Assembly: GCA_963995505.1 (NCBI GenBank)
Contig: OZ023186.1
Coordinates: forward strand, 7,192,001 to 7,256,000
DNA from: Hypericum androsaemum
Lineage: Eukaryota > Streptophyta > Magnoliopsida > Malpighiales > Hypericaceae
Direction of reading: 5' to 3'
Length of the DNA stretch: 64,000 bases
The notes beneath the pieces were generated by a model. It saw only the letters and a list, made by a program, of their open reading frames with translations. It did not search any database and was not told the DNA's origin. How positions within the stretch are numbered: the first letter of the stretch is position 1; each line of letters begins with the position of its first letter. The position numbers and the translations under genes were made by a program. Shown here in pieces: positions 11,348-22,200 of the stretch.

Positions 11348-12342
11348 TGCGAGGCAAGGAAGAGAGTGGATTGGATTGTTGAACAAATAACAAATCATAT
11401 ATTGAACGTTATAAATTTTACTTTTTTTCCGAGTCTCTTGTATCAGGGGTAGGGGTGACGATGCGGTAAATACTGATTCCAAATACCGAATTTCGAATTC
11501 CGAAATTCCAAAAAATCCTGCAGATCTCCACCTTGAATAGTATTCTGTAGAACTACCGAAACGGAACTAAATTGGAATTCGCTTATATATTTCCCCTCTT
11601 CAGTTCTGTTCCTACTCATAAACAACAACTCAATTCCTTTATTAGACACAGACACGTCTTTCCGGGTTGCGGCATCGTGAGTGACATAATATTATCATTC
11701 TTGGTCACGACCCCCTTGACACCTCGTGAGGAGAGCCCTTTCATGTTGCTTCTTTTAGATAGTGGTCGGATCAGCGCAAGAGATATGTATTTTTGGTACT
11801 CATTATTTATTTAGGTATTTTTCTTAGGTTTTGTCTATCCGAAGAACTGTACTTAATGGTGTAATATTTTTCTCAGAATAATACAAATTATACTTTAAAA
11901 AAAATTCAAACGATATAATTATGAAAACTGTAATAAATAATTATCATATCTGACACTTTATGAAATACAGGAGGAATCCCCCTCGCTTAGATGTTTCCAT
12001 GTATAGCAAAAAAAATTGTAAAAAAAAAGATTTTCAATGTTTTGCTTAATTTTTTTTTATTCATTTGATTTCTTTCGAAATTTTTTTTATTACAAAAAAA
12101 TACATAATTCTAGTTAGATTCCATTATTAGAATTATATTCTTATTAGAATCTATAGATATTCTATAGTATAAATTTATTATATAGTCTAATATTTATCTA
12201 TTATAGATAGATAAATCTATATCTATTCTGTACTATGCTACATCTATTGAATAGGCATTCAGATAGGAATTCCCCCAGAAAGAATATCTGGAATAATTGT
12301 TCACAAATATGATCCAGGCATTTCCTATCAAGAACAAAAACT
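11348..12342. other. AT-rich spacer, no gene
   Basis: Holds the TNL 3' flank and then AT-rich sequence. Short frames up to 80 codons show no family resemblance. The part nearest 12,342 may belong to the plastid insertion (spacer upstream of trnG), but I cannot verify this. Confidence 0.5.
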
Positions 12343-12412
12343 GTGGATATAGTCGAATGGTAAAATTTCTCTTTGTCAAGGAGAAGACGCAGGTTCGATT
12401 CCCATTATCCGC
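12343..12412 (+). pseudogene. trnG-GCC: Plastid-derived trnG-GCC relic with altered anticodon
   Basis: A cloverleaf-length match to plastid glycine tRNA: GGATATAGTCGAATGG, the CTCTTTG/CAAGGAG anticodon arm and GGTTCGATTCC T arm. The anticodon triplet reads GTC where the plastid gene has GCC. Acceptor positions are changed too, so it is unlikely to make a working tRNA. Confidence 0.85.
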
Positions 12413-12456
12413 CCAAGGTACTTTATTTAGGTACTTTTTTTAAATTAAAAAAAAAA

Positions 12457-12528
12457 GTAGAGATGGAATTTGAACCCGTGACCTCAAGGTTATGAGCCTT
12501 GCGAGCTACCAAGCTGCTATACACCGCA
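12457..12528 (-). pseudogene. trnfM-CAU: Plastid-derived trnfM-CAU relic
   Basis: The reverse strand carries GGTAGCTCGCAAGGCTCAT and AACCTTGAGGTCACGGGTTC, which match the plastid initiator methionine tRNA, including a CAT anticodon. The acceptor stem is mutated on both sides, so this is a relic. Confidence 0.85.
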
Positions 12529-12702
12529 TGATGAAGAAAAAAATTGGAAACTTATGGACAAAGAAGAATTGAATGCGCCCCCTACCCTATCTGTACAAAT
12601 AAAATAACGCATTTATACAAAATGGTCAAGGGGCTCCGTTTATGACTATGATCATCGCTCATAACAATAAAATAACTAGAGAAATAAAAAAATTTCTAAT
12701 CT

Positions 12703-12992
12703 TTACGAACTCAATCTTATGGCTCCTAGCAACAAACCTGCATGAAATATTTCACGAAGTCTGTATCCGGATAGTCCAAAGTCTCGATAGTTAGCTCTCG
12801 TTCTTCCAGTTTCAAAATATCGCTGTCGAAGATGGGTCAGTACACTATTTCTCGGTGGGGATTGTTACTTTCCATGAATTTCTGACTTATCAATTGACGA
12901 CGAATCTTTGCGTAGTTCTTTTTTAAAGATTGACAAATCAAATGATATTTTTGTTTCTTTTTCTCCCGCCGAAGCCAACTTTTCTTTGCCAT
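12703..12992 (-). pseudogene. rps14: Plastid rps14 pseudogene
   Basis: Reverse strand from an ATG (12992-12990) to TAA (12703). It keeps recognisable stretches of the plastid small-subunit protein S14, such as the [20 protein letters not shown] region and LLGA before the end. The span of 290 bp is not a multiple of three and there is an in-frame TGA, so it is frameshifted. Plastid rps14 is 100 codons. Confidence 0.85.
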
Positions 12993-13283
12993 AATATTTC
13001 ACTTCCTATAAGTATTACTGTTACAAGTCGAATCTTAGATGTAAAAATAGAACATAATTTTCTTTCTTGTAAGGCTAAGAAATTTGTCTATGATTTTTTA
13101 ATATTATATTGTATTATAGCATGATATCTTAACTGAATTAGATATTATGATAAGAAGTTCACTTTCATTCTATAGCTACACATCAAAATCCAACCAATAT
13201 CTAGTTCTTTCTACTATTCTATCGTCTATCGCTTTTTTTTAATCATCTATTCTTCCGATTAGAGTTTGCATGAAAATTAATTA

Positions 13284-14612
13284 GGCAAATTACTGTAGTA
13301 TCCCTCTTGTTTGGCTTAATCAGCAATTTAGTCCCTCTAGTTTCGAAAAATATTCTGACATCTACTTTCTTTGATTTTATTATACTTTGGAGTCCCTGGT
13401 GTCGGAATATTCGATTTTTTCCGGCAAAGGGCCACTTGAAAAGACAAAAATGCCCTTTTTACTTAAAAAATAAAAAATTTCTCTTTCCTTCTTTCTCCCA
13501 CTTCATCTTCTTTCTTCCACCTTCAACTAAAACCAAAACTCAAACTTAATTAAGAATAAAAACTAACTAAAAAAAATCAAAACTAATTATCACACCTTGT
13601 TCTCTCTCTGTCATCTCTCTCTCCTTCCAAGATTTTCCAATTCCAATGGACTACTCCCCTTTCAACTCATCCATGTTTTCTTCTATATTGCCATATCCTT
13701 TCTAGGTTGGCTCGTCTGTATGCAGTTTTTTTTAGAGGCAAAATAACACTATTAATTTCTATGAGTTACATCGGAAAAAATACACGAAAAACTCCAGCAA
13801 GAAACTAAATCAAACACTAGATTCCCTGCCCAACGCTAAACCAGAGGCTAGTTACAAGTAGTAATAGCCAAAGACAAGAGTGGCAGCAAAAATTAAATAT
13901 AGAAGACCAAACCAGAGAAACTATGCTACAGGTGAAGCAAAACCAGAAGAAGTCCCGAAACAGACCAGGCGGCGATTTAGCGGCTGTGGGCTCCTATAAT
14001 CAGCGTCGGAGTGGTGGCGCTCCCCTGCCTCCGTGTCACCGTGAGGGGTTCCCAGGCCGCCGCGACATTCTCTTCTCCGTCGTTAGCGGTTCTAGTCTGA
14101 GTGAACGACCTGGAGGTCGGTCAAGCTTCAGGCTTTTAGTTCATGCGAGGTCGACAGAGGCTGGGGTGTGGTCGGGACGACCAGGTGGGAGCGGTCTAGA
14201 CTGGGTGAACAATCTGGAGGTCGGTCGGGCTTCAGGCTTCAAGGTGACATTCGAGTGGGACTACCAACCGGATCACCCCGGCTAGTCAGCCTTCAAGGTG
14301 ACATTCGAGTGGGACCACCACAAAGTTAATTAGGATTCTTTCTAATTAGTATTTTTGATTTTGAGTTTTAGTTTTGATTTTGGTGGAAGGTTGGGGAGGA
14401 AGAAGAGAAAGGAAATTTTTTTTTGTTTTTTAGTAGGAAAGATATTTTAGTCTTTTCAAGTGAATCTTTGCCAGAGAAAATCAAATATTCTGACGACAGG
14501 GACCCGAAAGTATAATAAAAATAAATCAGAGGGACAACAATATCATTTTTCAAACACGGAAGATTTTTGAGTATATTTAAACAAACACAGGAGAAATTGA
14601 GAGTAATTTGTC
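13284..14612. mobile_element. Second MULE-like element sharing the Pack-MULE TIR family
   Basis: The ends (13284 to about 13,560, and about 14,330-14612 inverted) are diverged versions of the TIRs at 4995-5293. They share the GGCAAATTAC end, the GTCCCTGGTGTCGGAATATTC block, the AAAATGCCC block and CACTTCATCTTCTTTC. Total length, 1,329 bp, is close to that of the first element. Flanking 9-bp sequences do not match, so the insertion is old or the ends have been rearranged. The core (about 13,560-14,330) has different cargo, including a GC-rich stretch with internal direct repeats. Confidence 0.75.
14092..14330 (+). repeat. Direct repeats in the GC-rich core of the MULE-like element
   Basis: Two nested direct repeats are visible. 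A unit containing CTGGAGGTCGGTC plus GCTTCAGGCTT occurs near 14,110 and 14,215, and CCTTCAAGGTGACATTCGAG occurs near 14,237 and 14,289. A 120-codon frame crosses them but shows no recognisable domain, so I do not call it a gene. Confidence 0.7.
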
Positions 14613-15299
14613 AATTCGTCTTGATGTTGTATAAGGTGTTGGAGATGAAAGAGGTGAAGACCGATAACTTCTCAAAGCCATTTTCAGATTCGAGTCCAAA
14701 AGTTTTCTGCATAAAATTATGGGATTTTCATGGAAAATTTGGGATTATACATATTTTCGTAATCGGTATAATTTCGGAATTGGCATATTTTATGGTTTCC
14801 GATTGAGATCTAACAGAAATTCGGCATCGATAATAAATGCCGAATTTTACTCGGTGCGGGATCATTTGCGCTCTTTCTTATATTTTTTGCTTTGGTAGAA
14901 TCAAATTTAAAAAATTTGGGATCAGTAATCAATCGGGATCATTTACGCTCTTTCTTATATTTTACCCAGTACGGGATCATTTAAATGAACTACTTCTTTT
15001 TTTAACCTAGAAATTTGATGCCGATACAAGAAATCACGGTTAATCGTGGGGCATACATATTTGTCTTATCCATTAGCAGCTATTGAGATCAAATGAGAAA
15101 ATTATTTTACGTTAACTAAATTATAAAAAAAAATAATATTTAACGAGTCTTAAATCCTTCAAATTGTGATAGAGGTTCCGATGACTACCGTTACAATAAA
15201 GAATTTTTTTTACCCGAGGACAACTCTGCACGCGGGTTTAGAAAATATAGGATAAAGGTATGATCCGTTCATAACTATTTGTATAAGCAGGTTTGCGGG
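14613..15299. other. Spacer, no gene
   Basis: AT-rich sequence with a short direct repeat: GGGATCATTTGCGCTC near 14,860 and GGGATCATTTACGCTC near 14,936. No coding or RNA feature is recognisable. Confidence 0.5.
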
Positions 15300-16896
15300 C
15301 AGAACATGCCTCTATGTTTTCTTGAAACTTGATCATGCATTGCTTTGTTTGTGAAACTCATTTAAGATTGGGATAACAATGTATAGATTACTATGGTGCT
15401 TTTATTAAAAGGCTTAGTTTCTTGAAAATCTATACTAAGATAATAATAAGAAGATTTCTTCAGAGAGTTTTCGGTTCAGATTGGTTTCCTATCTGAAATC
15501 TAGTACATCAGAGAAGCAATTTCTAATAAACTTCCACAGTTTAACTTAAATTTTTTTTTCCTGATGGCAAACTTGCACTTTAGACTGCAGATTGCTACTT
15601 GCAATATTACATATGTTGAATACTAAGGTTATTATTGCTGTAGCATGGAAGTCTCGAACATAGATTATAATGTTCTTCTTGCATTCATTCTTGTATGTTG
15701 AATACCAAGCATCCCGAGATAAGTTTTTCCGTGTTGTCTTGTCCATTGAATGAAAGAGATTTTACCGTGTTTCGTGTCTTCAGGTATCACGAACTGCTGA
15801 TCACCATCCATCATTCTTTGCTGTATATAACATGGAAACAACTGAATTTGTTACGTTTTATCAGGTAATGCTTGCATTGCTACTCTCTCATTTTTTGAAA
15901 TTCACGTCATGAAATACTCTTCTGCGTTTGATTTATACTATACATTTGAATTCCTGCAGAATTCAGCAGAGAAGCTTTATTTCTTCTTTGAGCAATTCTG
16001 TGACCACTTTTATGCAACATCAAGAAATGCAATGAATATGAATTTCATCTCATCTCACTCGAATAACGTTCATGCTCTTGAGCAATTGAGATCCATTCGG
16101 AATAAAGCTAGCAGCTTTTCACAGGTTAATCTTGTACTTTAAGCTTTTCTTTCATACTATAATCTTTCTAGGCAGTTGAGAGTGCATGCTCACGTGCTAG
16201 TGGAGGCTGCCGTGGAAGTAGAATGATTTTTTTTTGTTGCCTTTTCATCTAATTGGCTTCAGATGTGCAGTTTGTGAAGAAGATGCTGGTTTTGTTGCCA
16301 TTCAGTTGCCAATCGCTCAGCCCTTCTCCTTACTTTGACCTATCGCTCTTCAGATACAATGAAAAGGTGTGATGTTGCTTTGTTCAATTTCTACTTTTTC
16401 TTGAGGTGCTGTGCTCCATCTTGCTTGCCCCACATCATCGTTTTGTAGCTTAAGGGCTATGGACATACTACTTCCAGATCATAAAATACTACTTGATGTG
16501 TATCATCTTGTGCTATGCCTCAGTTAAGATCATGAATCTGATTCTGAGCTCCCCTTCATTGCAGGCGATATCTGCAACTGATAGGCATAGACCTTCATTG
16601 AATAATGCCATCAAGTTCATATCTAGAAGGCTGCCATTGATCGTCAAGTTTAAGATTAAGCAAGGTATTCTTCTCTCAGTGAATGAAATCAATGAAAATG
16701 ATCTTAATGGAGTAGCTGTTAGACTTATGTCCATAGATTACTACTGCAACTCTGCTGTGCCAGAGGAAGTTTGTTTCAGACATATGCTGCTCTTCTTTTT
16801 CCACATCCCGAGGTCGAAATGTCGTGCTCTTAACATATACTTTTTCCGTCTTTGGATTCTTGATTAGGTCTTGAAGCTGGAAACGCTGATGGTAGA
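15300..16896 (+). pseudogene. DET1: Partial DET1 duplicate (exons 6-9 and start of 10)
   Basis: Nearly identical to 2,696-4,299 of the DET1 gene, introns included. Exons equivalent to 6-9 lie at 15784-15864, 15960-16124, 16271-16366 and 16565-16664. All have the same lengths as the parent, no frameshift and intact GT-AG sites. The last exon starts at 16868 and is cut after about 30 bp by a copia LTR. Substitutions change residues (METTEFVTFYQ for METTDFVAFYQ, and SLNNAIKF for SSDNAIKF). No promoter or exons 1-5 are present, so it cannot make DET1, although retained introns point to DNA-level duplication rather than retroposition. Confidence 0.95.
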
Positions 16897-17264
16897 TGTT
16901 GTTGTTTAGACAAAGAACAAGATGATCAAGCTTGAACTGACTTGCTTACTTTTATTCAGAAACTTGCATCCTTTTATAGAACAAGGATTGTAACAAGAAA
17001 ATGATAAGAACTTATTCTATAACAAGAACTTATCTTGATCCTACTACCTGTGCTTATCAAAAGCAACAAGCTTAACTTAATTAAAATAAAGATAACTTAA
17101 TTAAATAAAGATAAATTAAGACTGTTACAATCCAGCTAACAACTTGCTGAGGATTGAGAAACAACTTGCAGCTTCAATCTTCAATCTGCTGCAGAATTAA
17201 TCTTCATCCATCTGCAGGCTTGGTGATGATCTTTGAGCTACAGAATTGATCACCACCAACAACA
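16897..17264 (-). repeat. Copia 3' LTR (complete)
   Basis: Starts TGTTGTTG and ends CAACAACA on the + strand, 368 bp. It matches 21199-21526 with only a handful of differences. A polypurine tract (AAGGAGGAG on the reverse strand) lies just inside at 17265-17275. Confidence 0.92.
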
Positions 17265-17275
17265 CTCCTCCTTGA

Positions 17276-20224
17276 TCAATAGCTGCAGACACCTAAAGCC
17301 TTCATCAATTCTTCAAATCTATTTCTTGGAAGTGCCTTGGTAAAAATGTCTGCAATCTGATCATTTGTGCAGCAATAAACTAGAGATACATCTCCATTCT
17401 TCTGCACTTCTCTTAGATAATAAAGCTTGATGCTAAAATGCTTGGTCTTGCCATGAAAGATTGAGTTGTTGCTAATTGCAATTGCAGCTTTATTGTCCAC
17501 AAACACCTTGGTACTTTTGTCTTGCTCCAACCCTAGATCGAACAGCAGCTTCCTCAATCAAAGTGCTTGATTCACAGCTGTTGTAGCTGCAATGAATTCT
17601 GCTTCAGCTATTGATTGAGCTACAATCTCTTGCTTCTTGGAACTCCATGAGAACATTCCTGAACCAAGAGTAAAACAATAACCAGATGTGCTTTTCATAT
17701 CATCCAGCGATCCTGCCCAATCACTATCAGAGAATCTATGGAAATTGAACTCATGACCAATCTTGAACAGAACACCATGATCAAGAGTTCCTTTCACATA
17801 TCTCAACACTCTTTTAGCAGCTTTCAAATGTTCTTCACTTGGATTGTGCAGAAATCTAGATAGAACACTCACAGCTTGCAGGATGTCAGGTCTTGTAGCT
17901 ATAAGATACATCAAGTAACCTACAATACTTCTGTATGCACTTTCATCAGTTCTTTCTGCTCCATCTTCCTTGCAAAGTTTCTCCTTCTGATTCATAGGAG
18001 TACTCATTTCTTTGCAATTTTCCATGCTGAACTTCTTCAGAATCTTCTTGGCATACTTTTGTTTACAAATGAAGATGTTATTCTGATCTTGTCTTACTTC
18101 CATGCCAAGAAAGAAAACCATAATTCCTAGATCAGTCATTTGGAAAACTTGCAGCATCTCCTCTTTGAATTGCTGGACCAACTTCTCATTGCTTCCTGTT
18201 ACCAACATATCATCTACATAAATTGAGCAATTAGAATCTCAGAATTTGCTAGTTTGATATAAAGAGTTGGCTCACTTGGACTTTTTGCAAAGCCAAGACT
18301 CATCAGGTGATCATCAATTCTAGAGTACCATGCTCTTGGAGCCTATTTAAATCCATACAAGACCTTCTTTAACAAGTATACCTTGTCTTCTTCTCCTGAC
18401 GTAGAAAAATCTTCAGGTTGATCAACAAAGATCTCCTCCTGCAAATAATCATTCAGAAAGGCTAACTTCACATCTAACTGAAACACTTTCCAACCTTTCT
18501 GAGCTGCTAGAGCCAGAAGAAATCTGATTGTATCAAGTCTAGCAATTGGAGCAAATATTTCTGAGAAGTCGACTCCATACACTTGAGCATAACCCTTCAC
18601 AACCAGTCTGGCTTTGTGCTTGTTGATTGAACCATCTGCATTTAGCTTAGTTCTGAATACCCATTTCACACCAATTACTTTCTTGTGATCAGGTCTTGGA
18701 ACCAACTGCCAAGTTTGATTTTCTTCAATCATTCTGAGCTCCTCCTGCATTGTTGCTATCCACTTTGGATCTTTCTTTGCATCATAGAATCTTGCAGGCT
18801 CAAGTACAGCAATATTCCATCCTTCATAAATCTCGGATAGCAACCGAGTTCCTTTAATAGGATGATCATCAACATTCTCATCCTCTACTGCATCAGGAAT
18901 TTGATTCAACTCTTTCTCATTCCGATTCCATTGTTGATCTTCAACAAATTTGACATCCTTACTTATCAGAATCTTGTCAGTTTCAGGTTAATAGATTTTG
19001 TAGGCTTTAGAGACTAAGCTGTAGCCCATAAAGATTCCAGCTTCAGCCTTTCTGTCTAGCTTGTCCCTTTTCACACTTGGCACATAGGTATATCAGACAC
19101 ACCGAAACACTTTTAAATTCTATAATGAAGGTTTGTAGCCATACCATGCTTGGAAGGGAGTCTTTCCTTCAAGAGCTCTAGTTGGCAGCCTGTTCAGCAG
19201 AAGCACAACAGTGTTTGCAGCTTCAGCCCAGAACTTCTTTGGCAATTCCTTGTCATGAAGCATGCAACGAACCAACTCCATCACATTTCTGTTCTTCCTC
19301 TCACTCACTCCATTTTGCTGTGGAGTGTAAGGTGCTGTCAGTTGATGCTCAATGCCTGCATCTTCACAAAACTGATTGAACTTGCAGGAAGTGTATTCCT
19401 TCCCATTATCAGATCTTATGACTTGAATCTTGCAATCACTTTGATTCTCTATCCAGGCTTTGAACTTCCAGAATACTTCAGCTACTTCTGACTTGTACTT
19501 CATAAAACAAATCCAACACATTCTACTGAAATCATCAATAAAGAGAACATAATAATGACTTTCCTTTAAGGATGGTTCAGGTAGAGGTCCACCAATGTCA
19601 GTGTGGATCAATTGCAACTTTGATGAAGCTCTGCTTGTTGCTTGAGGAAAGGACAACCTGATCTGCTTTCCAAATTGACAAGCTTTGCAGCTTGACATTT
19701 CTTCTTCAAGAGAGGGTATTCCATTGGCCAAGTCCTTCTTCTTCAATTGCAACATAGCAGTATGATTTACATGCTCCAATCTCTTATGCCAGAGCACAGT
19801 TTCAGCAACTGAGCTCATTGCTGCAGCTTATTTAGACTCCATCAAATCAAGTGAAAAACTCTTTCCTTCATGTCTACCTTGAATAGGACAGCTTCATTTT
19901 CATCTTTGATCAGACACTTCTTATCTTCAAACACAACTTTATAGTTCTTCTCAAGCAACTGTCCCACACTTAGCAGATTCTGATTTATTTTAGGAACATA
20001 AAGAACATCATAAATTAGCTTGTATCTCGACTACTTTCAATGGCTATGGTTCCTTTTCCTTTGACAGGAATGAATTCTCCATTGCCAATTTGGACTTGAG
20101 ACACTATAGACTGATTCAGTTTTTTAAATAACTCTTTGTCATGAGTCATGTGGTTGGTGCAGCCACTGTCAATCAACCAGCTTTCATTTGCATTGATTGC
20201 TGCAAAATAAGTGACAGCAAACAA
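17276..20224 (-). pseudogene. Copia pol: protease, integrase, RT, RNase H (stops present)
   Basis: Reverse strand, in order. Protease: WLIDSGCTNHMT (20015-20224). Integrase: HHCC finger ending CKACQFGK, then HTDIGGP, RSDNGKEY and TPYTPQQNGVSERKNR (19120-19818). Reverse transcriptase: WIATMQEELRMIEENQTW through YGFK (18343-18909) and the YVDD active site near 18,210. RNase H: DSDWAGSLDD and the EAEF(I)AA region (17276-18208). Each part is separated by a stop or frameshift, one of them TGA in place of the conserved Trp of ALWLRKLL. It cannot make a full polyprotein. Confidence 0.93.
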
Positions 20225-20260
20225 TTGATCCTCATCCTGCTCAGCAACTTGAGCTTTGCT

Positions 20261-21139
20261 TTATAGTTGCTCCTTAGATTTGCAGATCTTTGTAATGTGT
20301 CCCATCTTGTTGCATTTATTGCATTTGACATCAGGTCTTCTCCAACACCTGTAAGATGGATGACCATTCTTTCCACAATGCTGACATGGTGGATAATCTG
20401 GTTTGACAGATTCTTTAGTTTTACTTTGATCAAAAGTCTTCTTCCAGTTCTTTTTCTTTTCCTTGTTGAGATTGACTGTCTGCACCTTTGCTTGCAATGC
20501 TCCCTCCACAGTGCCTTCTATCCTCATGAGCCTTCTTTGCTCTTGAGCCTGTAAAGCACTTAGCAATTCTACCAACGTGATGTTAGACAAATCTTTGGAG
20601 TTTTCTAAAGAAGAGATAGTAGATTCAAATCTTTTTGGAATTGTAACCAGAATCTTTTGAACAATTATTGAATCTGAAAAATCAGTTCCATACAATCTCA
20701 CCTGATTTACGATGCTGAGAAGTCTATCAGAGTATTCTTTGATTGTCTCTGATTCTTTCATTCTCTGCATCTCATATTCCCTGACCAGGTTTAGCACTTT
20801 CATTCTTTTGATGTTCTTATCTCCTTCATATTCTGTCTTAAGAAAATCCCAGATTGCTTTTGCTGAACTCATAGACATAATTCTGGTGAAGATTGATGCT
20901 GAAACAGCACTGAACAAGCTTGTCTTTGCTTTTGACTTCCTCTGCTTCCTCTCCGAATGGTACTTCAATTGAGCCATCGTGGGATTGTCAGGGAGTGGAG
21001 CCACGACATAGTCTGACTCAATAGCATCCCACAGATCACTTGCCTCAAGATAAGATTGCATACGTATCGACCAAACTTGATAGTTTTCACCATCAAATAC
21101 TGGAGGTGCTACTGCAAAAAAAGAAAAATCTGACTGCAT
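20261..21139 (-). pseudogene. Copia gag with two zinc knuckles
   Basis: Starts at ATG 21139 (MQSDFSFFAVAPPVF). It contains a UBN2-type gag core with YQVWSIRMQSYLEA and AIWDFLKTEYEGD, and ends with two CCHC knuckles, CQHCGKNGHPSYRC and CNKCNKMGHITKIC. The frame stops at 20261, before the protease, which lies in another frame. A longer upstream reading to 21196 lacks an ATG in context and overlaps the PBS, so I reject it. Confidence 0.9.
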
Positions 21140-21183
21140 CTTGATGATTGAACTTCTTCTCACATATCCCTTTAAGATATAAA

Positions 21184-21195
21184 GCTCTGATACCA
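21184..21195 (-). other. Copia primer-binding site
   Basis: TGGTATCAGAGC on the reverse strand, complementary to the 3' end of initiator tRNA-Met and three bases from the LTR start at 21199. Confidence 0.9.
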
Positions 21196-21198
21196 ATT

Positions 21199-21526
21199 TG
21201 TTGTTGTTTAGACAAAGAACAAGATGATCAAGCTTGAACTGACTTGCTTACTTTTATTCAGAAACTTGCATCCTTTTATAGAACAAGGATTGTAACAAGA
21301 AAATGATAAGAACTTATCCTATAACAAGAACTTATCTTGATCCTACTACTTGTGCTTATCAAAAGCAACAAGCTTAACTTAATTAAAATAAAGATAACTT
21401 AATTAAATAAAGATAAATCAAGACTCCTACAATCCAGCTAACAACTTGCTGAGGATTGAGAAACAACTTGCAACTTCAATCTTCAATATGCTGCAGAATT
21501 AATCTTCATCCATCTGCAGGCTTGGT
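21199..21526 (-). repeat. Copia 5' LTR, truncated at its outer end
   Basis: Matches the first 328 bp of the other LTR, then stops after CTTGGT. The next bases, CAGAATTAATCTTCAT, repeat a 16-base sequence present about 30 bp earlier, so the missing end looks like a deletion between short repeats. A TATAAAAGG box is present on the reverse strand near 21,275. Confidence 0.88.
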
Positions 21527-22200
21527 CAGAATTAATCTTCATATATATCAGCAAGTTTTTGCTTTGTCAGAAAAAAGTAGCTTCGATTCAGTTTGCGGTG
21601 GAGTTACCTGACTTCTTTCTCGCTGTTGTTAAAGCTAATTCAAAGACGCTCTTTCTCTTGTGATATTGCATTTTTCCTTCTATGCATGCTTTATAGAACG
21701 TGCTTTGGCAGAATACGAGAATAGGCTTTCTTTGGCTTTGCTTTGTGCCCAGAAAAGATTGTTAGTATTAATCCTTCTTGTAGTTAAGCAAGACGGCATC
21801 CTCATTTTAGAACAGGCACTCGATATTTAATAATGTTCTAAAACTGCGTCATTCCAGTCAAGAATCAACATATTGACTCCCACTGAGGTAAACACCCGTG
21901 TGAGTGGGCTACTTCTCTGTCCGACATGCATAGGAGTAAATGTTACTCAATATAACATTCACACATGTATTGTTGATATAGTATCAAGTTCTATTGAATA
22001 AAAAATTCAATAGACGCCATACGAGCAAAAACATCTCATTTGTAAATCCTGGGACCTAACATGTTTCTCAACCATATCCCTAGGTACATCCTCAGACGTT
22101 GGATCTGCAATTATATCTCACTTAGATATGCGTTTCATACTCACTTCTATACACACAACCATATAGCATAAAACATGCCCATTGGTTCTTCTAAGGTAAT
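21527..22200. other. Unassigned sequence
   Basis: No recognisable gene or repeat. One stretch (about 21,560-21,770) has balanced base composition and could be an exon fragment, but I recognise no family. It is not a continuation of DET1. Confidence 0.4.

Larger units (their letters stand above)
12343..12992. other. Nuclear plastid DNA (NUPT): trnG-GCC, trnfM-CAU, rps14 block
   Basis: Three plastid-derived genes occur in plastid order and orientation: trnG forward, then trnfM and rps14 on the reverse strand. All carry substitutions, and rps14 is broken, so this is an old transfer. The true ends are unclear because flanking spacer has diverged. Transfer through mitochondrial DNA is a possible alternative route. 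Confidence 0.85.
16897..21526 (-). mobile_element. Ty1/copia LTR retrotransposon, reverse strand, broken
   Basis: LTRs at 16897-17264 and 21199-21526 flank a reverse-strand gag-pol. The 5' LTR (right) is followed by a primer-binding site complementary to initiator tRNA-Met at 21184-21195, and the 3' LTR (left) is preceded by a purine tract. The domain order protease, integrase, RT, RNase H is copia-type. Several internal stops make it defective. The right LTR lacks about 40 terminal bases, and no target duplication is seen. It interrupts the duplicated DET1 fragment. Confidence 0.95.

Noticed and set aside
13923..14285. 120-codon GC-rich frame in the MULE-like element
   Set aside because: Built from internal direct repeats with no domain; treated as cargo, not a gene.
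13275..14621. 9-bp target duplication for the second MULE-like element
   Set aside because: AATTAATTA on the left does not match AATTCGTCT on the right at the inferred ends.
21560..21770. Possible exon after the copia, suspected to be the rest of the duplicated DET1
   Set aside because: Sequence does not match the DET1 last exon or its 3' flank.
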